This document shows, one piece after another, positions 58,598 through 64,000 of a stretch of 64,000 bases of DNA. A model generated the notes under the pieces. It was not told the origin of the DNA. It made no database searches and was given only the letters and a program-made list of their open reading frames with translations. The position numbers and the translations under genes are program-made. Every line of letters begins with the position of its first letter. Within the stretch, counting starts at the first letter, position 1. The DNA comes from an uncultured bacterium (lineage in GTDB: Bacteria; Bacillota; Clostridia; Oscillospirales; Oscillospiraceae). The stretch is taken from positions 124,001 through 188,000 of the forward strand of contig CANDCH010000001.1 of assembly GCA_947383145.1 (NCBI GenBank). Direction: 5' to 3'.

Positions 58598-60433
58598 TTA
58601 TATGGACGTTACCGCACAAATTTGCCCTTCCGTAATCCCGTTCTCGTTGAACGCGTCCACCCGAACATAGCATTGCTCCGCGCCGGACATCAGGGCCCGA
58701 ATTTCTACCTCTGTCTTGCCAAACACCCGGAAGCTGTGGTACAGCTTATCCGGCCTGTGCCCCCACAGCACCTCGTAACCCACGGCGTCCCCCCGCCAGC
58801 GCACCTCCATGGTCATACCGTCGGTGCGGCGGGCGGACACCTGGGACGCCTGGGCGGGCGGTTCGCCCCGGCCCCGCCCAAACACCCGCAGGCCGCTGAC
58901 GCAGGCCGGAGCGTTGTAGGCCGTCCCGGTGACGGTGAGCCGGACATACCGGGCGTCCACCCCCTCCTCCCGTACCGCCAAATCGTGGGGCAGGTCGGTG
59001 CCCGCCTCCCGTTTGTCCTCCAAAACCGTCCAGTGCTCCCCGTCCAGGCTGGTCTCCAGCAGCCAGCGGGTGAGCCATTCCCGTTCCTCAATATACCGCC
59101 CCCGGCCCTGCTCGCCCACCAGTTCCGCGCCCTGGGGCAGACGCTCCACGATGCCCATGTCATCGGCGAAATTCACCTGTACCGCGTTTATCGCGCAAAC
59201 CTCGCCCAAATCCACCGTGAGCTGGGGCGTTTTGCCGTCCGCTCCGGCCTTCCACCAGGTTTGGACATTCTCGTCCACGGCGTTGGCGGCGGGCGTCTTC
59301 TCGCTGCTGGCCCAGGTCCGTTTGCCATAGCTGAGCAGCATCCACTCCGGCGCGGCCCAGGGGTCCTGCGCTTCCCCTGTGACTGCCTGGGGCCAGTCGC
59401 CGTACCGCTGGTTGCAGAACAGCTCCCCGTCGGCGTCAAATCCGGCGGGCCACAGGCCGATCCGCCGCTCAAAGTCGTGGTTAACGGAGATGCGCATGGT
59501 GCTGGTGTGCCACCAGTTCCCGTACCTGTCCTCCAGGGTGGAGCCGTGGCCCGCGCCGGGGCAGAAGCCCCCGGGGGAGTAGGAATAGGGGTTGTTCCGG
59601 CAGGGGGCGAAGGGACCCAGCGGCCCGTCCCCCACGTACACGCCGTCGCAGTACACGTTATACTGTGCTCCCGGGCAGGCGTATTGAAGGTAGTATTTCC
59701 CGCCATGCTTGGTCATCCAGGCGCCCTCGATGTAGGGGTTGTCGGACAGCGCCGCCTTCAGCAGGGGCCGGTACTGCTCCGGGGTGGCCTCGATGGCGGG
59801 GGTGAGGTCGGTGACCTCCTCCGGGCGGCAGCCCAGGGTCTGGGCCATCTGCGCCTTCAAAAGCTGGACGATGCTGCTCTTGTCGGGGTCGTAGTGATGG
59901 TTCTCCCCGGTGCGCTCCCAGCCGTGCTCCGTTTTGCGGTTGTCAACGAGGGCCACGGGCTCGCCCATGCGCTCCATCGTCTTGGGGTCCAGCTCCACCC
60001 CCCAGATAGGGGTCATGTTGCTGCACCCCCAATAGAAGTACAGCCGCCCGTCGTCATCCAGGAACAGGTTCGGGTCCCAGAAATCGAAGGCGCCGGGGAT
60101 GCGCTCGAACACGCCGCCCTCCGGGTCCCGGGTGCGGTAGAAGTCGCAGGGGGTGTTTTTATGGCTGGCGCAGAAATACATCCAGTCCCCCACGGCCCGC
60201 ACGTCCGGGGCGTAGTCGTACACCGGCACGCCTTTCAGCGGGCACTGTTTCCAGTTCACCAAATCTTCGCTCACCAGAAAGCCCTTGGTCATGCTGGGAA
60301 ACAGGTAGTATTTCCCCTTGAAGAGGATCAGGGACGGGTCGGCGGCCTCCCGGTTCAGGGTGAAGCCGCCGGTGGTTTCATTGAACTGGTAGCGGTAGGA
60401 GAAGTTGAGGGGATTACAGAAATACTGCTTCAT
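58598..60433 (-). CDS. GH43 family glycosidase with C-terminal F5/8-type (CBM32-like) domain
   Basis: 611 residues, no signal peptide. Propeller motifs: NREAADPSLILFKGKYYLFPS (catalytic base Asp), YDYAPDVRAVGDWMYFCA, DFWDPNLFLDDDGRLYFYWG and the general acid Glu in NPYIEGAWMTKHGGKYYLQYA. Residues about 365-525 form a discoidin-like module (WASSEKTPAANAVDENVQTWW ... ARYVRLTVTG), then a short FnIII-like tail. Likely releases arabinose or xylose from oligosaccharides; the exact bond cannot be read. Second gene of the operon, 12 bases after the GH1 gene. Confidence 0.88.
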   Translation of the reverse strand: MKQYFCNPLNFSYRYQFNETTGGFTLNREAADPSLILFKGKYYLFPSMTKGFLVSEDLVNWKQCPLKGVPVYDYAPDVRAVGDWMYFCASHKNTPCDFYRTRDPEGGVFERIPGAFDFWDPNLFLDDDGRLYFYWGCSNMTPIWGVELDPKTMERMGEPVALVDNRKTEHGWERTGENHHYDPDKSSIVQLLKAQMAQTLGCRPEEVTDLTPAIEATPEQYRPLLKAALSDNPYIEGAWMTKHGGKYYLQYACPGAQYNVYCDGVYVGDGPLGPFAPCRNNPYSYSPGGFCPGAGHGSTLEDRYGNWWHTSTMRISVNHDFERRIGLWPAGFDADGELFCNQRYGDWPQAVTGEAQDPWAAPEWMLLSYGKRTWASSEKTPAANAVDENVQTWWKAGADGKTPQLTVDLGEVCAINAVQVNFADDMGIVERLPQGAELVGEQGRGRYIEEREWLTRWLLETSLDGEHWTVLEDKREAGTDLPHDLAVREEGVDARYVRLTVTGTAYNAPACVSGLRVFGRGRGEPPAQASQVSARRTDGMTMEVRWRGDAVGYEVLWGHRPDKLYHSFRVFGKTEVEIRALMSGAEQCYVRVDAFNENGITEGQICAVTSI

Positions 60434-60445
60434 TACGCGCCCTCC

Positions 60446-61747
60446 TCAATGCCCGCAATAGCCGCCCAGCAGGGCCAGACTGGGTTTGGGGATGCGCGCC
60501 TGGGTGGCGCGGTCCACGGCGATGAGGCCGAAGGTCATGGCGTACCCCTTCTGCCACTCGAAATTGTCCAGCAGGCTCCAGTGGAAGTAGCCCTTTACGG
60601 GCAGCCCATCTGCCACGCATCGCGCCACGCCCTCCAGCGCCGTCCTGATAAACGCCTGACGGCGGCTGTCGCCGGCGGTGGCGACGCCGTTTTCCGTGAC
60701 AAAGATATCCCTTTTGAACTCCGCCGCCGCCCGGCGGATGACATGCTCCAGCCCCTCGGGGTAATACTCGTACCCCGCCTGGGTGAGCTCCGCCCCCTCC
60801 GGGGTGGGCAGCAGACCCTCCGGCCCGATGAGCGAGCGGGTGTAGTTCTGCACGCCCAGGAAGTCGTCCCCCTCCAGCCAGGGCAGGTAGTGCCGGAACT
60901 CCTTGTCCCACTCCCGCTCCGCCACGTCCTCCGCCCCCGGCTGGGGCTGGAAGTCGTGAAAGGACAGGGTGAGGCCCACCTTCACCTGGGGGCACACCTC
61001 CCGGATGGCGGCCCGGGCGACGGCGTGGGCGCGGCAGATGATGGCGTCCCCCTCCGGGGTGCAGGGGGACTGGAACACGTGGACGCCCTGGGGGTCGGCG
61101 AGGCCGAAAGCGGCGGCGCCCTCCGCGGCGGCCAGCTGCTGCTGTTCCATCAGCGCCTTCATGTTCATGCCCATCTGGAGCGCGGCCTCCGGGTTGTGCG
61201 CCGCGGCCTTCTGCGCCTGCTGGGCCTGGAGCATATACCGCTTCATGATGTCGGCGATTTGCAGGCGGATGTTTGCCTCGTTGATGGTGCAGACATAGTT
61301 CAGTTCGCCCCCCAGCCGCTCCATCACATACCGGCAATACCGGGTGAAACAGTCCACCACGCCCTCCCACTCCCAGCCGCCTTTGGAGATGACCCAGGCG
61401 GGAGATGAGAAATGGTGGAGGGTGACCATGGGCTCCACGCCGTTGGCCCTGCAACAGCGGATCATGTCCCGGTAGTGCTCCACCTCGGCATCAATGAATT
61501 TCCCCTCCTCCGGCTCGATCCGGGCCCACTCGATGGAAAAGCGGTAGGCGTTCAGACCCGCCCCCGCCAATAATTGGATGTCCTCCCCATAGCGGCGGTA
61601 GTGGTCCACCGCCTCCCCGGAGGGTTCGGCGTAGGCGGTGTGGGGGATGCGCTCCAGCGCCCAGCAGTCGCTGTGGACGTTGTTCCCCTCCACCTGGTGG
61701 GCGGCGGTGGACGCGCCGACGAGGAAGCCTTTGGCAAACGGTTTCAT
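60446..61747 (-). CDS. GH1 family beta-glycosidase
   Basis: 433 residues, cytoplasmic. GH1 signatures: N-terminal FLVGASTAAHQVEG, YRFSIEWARIEPEEG, acid/base Glu157 in TINEANI, nucleophile Glu352 in FVTENGV and the aglycone-side FHWSLLDNFEWQKGY. It hydrolyses beta-glucosides or galactosides; there is no 6-phospho-site clue that I can rely on. It is transcribed with a GH43 gene and divergent from a GPH-family symporter, which probably brings in its substrate. Confidence 0.92.
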   Translation of the reverse strand: MKPFAKGFLVGASTAAHQVEGNNVHSDCWALERIPHTAYAEPSGEAVDHYRRYGEDIQLLAGAGLNAYRFSIEWARIEPEEGKFIDAEVEHYRDMIRCCRANGVEPMVTLHHFSSPAWVISKGGWEWEGVVDCFTRYCRYVMERLGGELNYVCTINEANIRLQIADIMKRYMLQAQQAQKAAAHNPEAALQMGMNMKALMEQQQLAAAEGAAAFGLADPQGVHVFQSPCTPEGDAIICRAHAVARAAIREVCPQVKVGLTLSFHDFQPQPGAEDVAEREWDKEFRHYLPWLEGDDFLGVQNYTRSLIGPEGLLPTPEGAELTQAGYEYYPEGLEHVIRRAAAEFKRDIFVTENGVATAGDSRRQAFIRTALEGVARCVADGLPVKGYFHWSLLDNFEWQKGYAMTFGLIAVDRATQARIPKPSLALLGGYCGH

Positions 61748-62074
61748 AAGAAAGCGCCCCTTTCATTTTTGTTGGTGATATCATACAGAAAGCGGCGGCG
61801 AACCGCAAACCAAAAAATCAGGAACAGGGATAAAAAATGATTAACTTATAAAAAATCCCCAGGGGAGACAGCAAAACACGATTTTTTGCCCATACCTGTA
61901 GCCCCAAAAGGATGTTTTTCCAAAAAACAGGTTCTAAATTCGTGTGTTTTTTTAAGATGCACGAAAAAGTATCTGTTATCCTTGATTTTTGCGTTTCCAT
62001 TCAAGGAGCTTCCCGTCATAATGGAGTGCAAGAAAGCCGCCCCGCAGGGCGGCGCAATATTGAGGAGGAGCATT
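61748..62074. other. Divergent control region between the GH1 operon and the symporter
   Basis: For the minus strand I see a -10 TATGAT (61785-61780) with only a weak -35 (TTGCGG). For the plus strand no convincing promoter, but a leader hairpin GCCGCCC/GGGCGGC (62036-62053) lies just before the symporter's ribosome site. The AT-rich stretch 61840-61990 holds an imperfect inverted repeat (TTCGTG ... CACGAA, 61937-61964). The AraC-type regulator at 63578 may act here. Confidence 0.4.
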
Positions 62075-63562
62075 ATGGCAAAGCAAAAAGTCACCGCCAG
62101 CGAGCTGGACGGCGTACAGTACCGCCGGGCCAAGCTGTGGCAGATTATCCTGTACGCCTGCAACGGCTTTGTGGGCATGAGCGTCTACTCCCTCATCGGC
62201 ATGGCCAGCTACAGCGCCAGCATCGGCTACGGCGTCGGCACCGTGGCGGTGGGGTATATCCTCACCAGCACCCGCATCCTGGACGCCGTCACCGACCCCC
62301 TGCTGGCCTTCCTGTACGACAAGGTGAACACCCGCTTCGGCAAGCTGCGGGTGCTGCTGGTGTCCGGCTTCCTCATTGAGGCCGTGGCTCTGCTGTGTAT
62401 GTTCAACTTCATGTCCAGCAAGGGCTTCGGCTGGGTGATGTTCACAGTCCTCTATGTGATCTACGTCATCGGCTACACCATCACCAACATGACCGCCCAG
62501 ACCATCCCCGCCATCATGACCAACGACCCCAAGCAGCGGCCCCTCATCGGCGTGTGGACCACCGCCTTCAACTACCTGGTGCCCATGACCATGATGATCG
62601 TGCTGAACATGGTGCTGCTGCCCGCCTTCGGCGGCACCTATAACCAGGCGTTTTTGTCCGCCGCCTGCTGGGTGTGCGTCGCCATGGGCGCGGTGGGCAT
62701 CGTGCTGGTGTGCGTGGGTGTGTCCGCCTTCGACAAGCCGGAGACCTTCCTGGGCGTCAGCCGCAAGCGGGAGCCGCTTAAAATTCGGGATATGGCGTCC
62801 GTCCTCAAGGGGAACCGTCCCCTCCAGTGCTACATCGTAGCCCAGGCCACCGACAAGCTGGCCACCCAGACCAACTCCCAGTCCATCATCAACACCCTGC
62901 TGTTCGGCATCGTCATCGGCAATATGGGCATCGCCACCACCCTCCAGGCGGTGAGTATGCTGCCCTCCATCCTGTTCGCCATTGTGGGGGCCAAGTACGC
63001 CGGAAAGTTCGGCAGCAAAAAGACCATTGTGACCTGGAGCACCATCTGTATGGCGGTGGCGGCGGTGACTGTGGCGTTCTTTGCCATCGGTGATCCGAAA
63101 AAAATTGCCGTGATGGGCCCCATGATGATCATTTACATCGTCCTGAACCTGTCCCTCAGCGGCTCCATGATGTGCGTCACCACCGCCAGCAACGCCTTTA
63201 TGGCGGACGTGATCGACTACGAGCTGGACCGCTCCGGCAAGTATGTCCCCGCCGTGGTCACCGGCGTGTACAGCCTCATCGACAAGATCATCTCCGCCTT
63301 TGGCGCCACCATTGCCACCGCCTGCGTGGCCCTGATCGGCTATACCGCCAGCCTGCCCCAACCCGGGGACGAGATGACCACGGCCCTGTTCTGGATGACC
63401 ATGTTCGTCAAATTCGGTATGCCCATCCTGGGCTGGCTGGCCACTCTGGCCGCCATGCGCTTCTGCAAGCTGGACAAGGCGGAGATGGTAGAGGTTCAAA
63501 AGCGCATCGCCGAGAAAAAGGCGGCTGCCCGCCACGCGGTCATTGAGGAAAACCTGCAATAA
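62075..63562 (+). CDS. GPH family sugar:cation symporter (MelB/XynP-like)
   Basis: 495 residues with about twelve membrane segments. The N-terminal pattern QIILYACNGFVGMSVYSLIG, the loop DAVTDPLLAFLYDKVNTRFGKLRVLL and the mid-protein TNMTAQTIPAIMTNDPKQRPLIGVW are typical of glycoside-pentoside-hexuronide transporters. It should import glycosides or pentose oligomers driven by Na+ or H+. I chose ATG 62075 (GAGGAGGAG upstream); the longer frame has no ribosome site. Divergent from the GH1/GH43 operon that would use its cargo. Confidence 0.92.
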   Translation: MAKQKVTASELDGVQYRRAKLWQIILYACNGFVGMSVYSLIGMASYSASIGYGVGTVAVGYILTSTRILDAVTDPLLAFLYDKVNTRFGKLRVLLVSGFLIEAVALLCMFNFMSSKGFGWVMFTVLYVIYVIGYTITNMTAQTIPAIMTNDPKQRPLIGVWTTAFNYLVPMTMMIVLNMVLLPAFGGTYNQAFLSAACWVCVAMGAVGIVLVCVGVSAFDKPETFLGVSRKREPLKIRDMASVLKGNRPLQCYIVAQATDKLATQTNSQSIINTLLFGIVIGNMGIATTLQAVSMLPSILFAIVGAKYAGKFGSKKTIVTWSTICMAVAAVTVAFFAIGDPKKIAVMGPMMIIYIVLNLSLSGSMMCVTTASNAFMADVIDYELDRSGKYVPAVVTGVYSLIDKIISAFGATIATACVALIGYTASLPQPGDEMTTALFWMTMFVKFGMPILGWLATLAAMRFCKLDKAEMVEVQKRIAEKKAAARHAVIEENLQ

Positions 63563-63577
63563 AGCGGGGCGGCGCGG

Positions 63578-64000
63578 TCAATGGAGGGCGCGTTCCTCCC
63601 GGTACTGGACGGGGGTGCAGCCCGCCACCTCCTGAAACACCCGGCTGAAGTAGTTGCGGGTGCCGAAGCAGAGCTGGTCGGAGATGTCCTGGACGGTGAG
63701 GCCGGTGCTTTTCAGCAGGATCTTGGCCCGTTCCACCTTGGCGAACTTCACGTAGTCGTTCACCGACGCCCCCACCTCCTCCTTGAACTTGTGGGTGAGG
63801 TAGTACTCCGTATACCCTACCAAAACCGCCAGGTCGGCGGCCCGGATCTTCCGCTCCAGATTCATCTCAATGTAGTCGCAGCACCGCTGGATCTGGGGGG
63901 AGAGCCTGGGGTTGGTGCGGCACTTGTGCACCCGGCGGATGAAGTCGTCGTACAGCATGGGGGCCAGGGGCATCAGGTCGTCCATGGTCCTGGCGGACTC
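63578..64000 (-). CDS. AraC-family transcriptional regulator (partial; N-terminus outside window)
   Basis: The frame is open to the window end, so only about 140 C-terminal residues are visible. They hold the double helix-turn-helix of the AraC family (IRAADLAVLVGYTEYYLTHKFKEE, then VQDISDQLCFGTRNYFSRVF and the ending GCTPVQYRE). Convergent with the symporter gene, 15 bases apart. It probably controls the adjacent symporter and GH1/GH43 genes. Confidence 0.88.
   Translation of the reverse strand, partial: ESARTMDDLMPLAPMLYDDFIRRVHKCRTNPRLSPQIQRCCDYIEMNLERKIRAADLAVLVGYTEYYLTHKFKEEVGASVNDYVKFAKVERAKILLKSTGLTVQDISDQLCFGTRNYFSRVFQEVAGCTPVQYREERALH

Noticed and set aside
1-64000. CRISPR array, tRNA or rRNA genes
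   Set aside because: No regularly spaced repeats and no tRNA- or rRNA-like sequence were recognised on either strand.

Overview
The window is GC-rich bacterial DNA. Shine-Dalgarno sites are strong, ATG/TTG/GTG starts are mixed, and many genes are LytTR/GHKL two-component systems, LplB/LplC-type sugar ABC permeases, YesL-like (DUF624) proteins and DUF4867. This gene content fits a high-GC gut clostridium of the Oscillospiraceae type (Flavonifractor/Lawsonibacter/Oscillibacter-like). The placement is inference; no rRNA or tRNA gene is present to confirm it. Nearly all of the window is a carbohydrate-scavenging island.

Layout. 1-4223 (-): LytTR regulator, GHKL kinase and a membrane-anchored GH3 enzyme in one coupled operon, divergent from 4441-9925 (+), a lipoprotein GH3 plus a membrane GH3. 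10144-11418: L-cysteine desulfidase-like enzyme. 11434-13463 (-): second LytTR/GHKL pair. 13745-18917 (-): ABC importer plus GH32 fructosidase, controlled from the divergent LacI-type gene at 19285, which is followed by three accessory membrane/lipoprotein genes. 22425-22901 (-): orphan holin. 23193-33557 (-): third LytTR/GHKL pair, then a lipoprotein GH3, a CBM/InlB-repeat lipoprotein and a membrane GH3. 33815-36858 (+): mcrBC restriction genes with three apparent frameshifts. 36995-39958 (+): fourth LytTR/GHKL pair plus a ROK kinase. 40164-52334 (+): four consecutive GH3 genes (three lipoproteins, one membrane protein) and a GH43. 52465-58024 (+): xylulokinase, DUF4867, FucI/AraA-family isomerase and split transketolase. 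58033-58303: two MITE-like inverted repeats. 58598-61747 (-): GH43-CBM32 and GH1. 62075-63562 (+): GPH-type symporter. 63578-64000 (-): AraC-type regulator, cut by the window edge.

The striking theme is a module repeated at least three times: a LytTR/GHKL signalling pair beside genes for surface-attached GH3 enzymes. The GH3s are of two kinds. One kind has the usual domain order and is a lipoprotein carrying an EF-hand-like loop. The other has the reversed order (alpha/beta sandwich, FnIII, then TIM barrel); most of these are membrane proteins, several with a hydrophobic segment at each end. Direct repeats with about two-turn spacing, as expected for LytTR operators, lie upstream of two of the GH3 transcription units (31418-31445 and 40021-40053). 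A plausible reading is that these systems sense extracellular glycosides or a secreted signal and switch on cell-surface deglycosylation. Released sugars would then enter through the symporter and ABC importer and be fed by the kinase, isomerase and transketolase genes into the pentose phosphate pathway.

Five single-base frameshifts, most at short homopolymers, affect four genes (20987, 33815, 35404, 45292). They may be real decay or assembly errors and should be checked before any of these genes is called dead.
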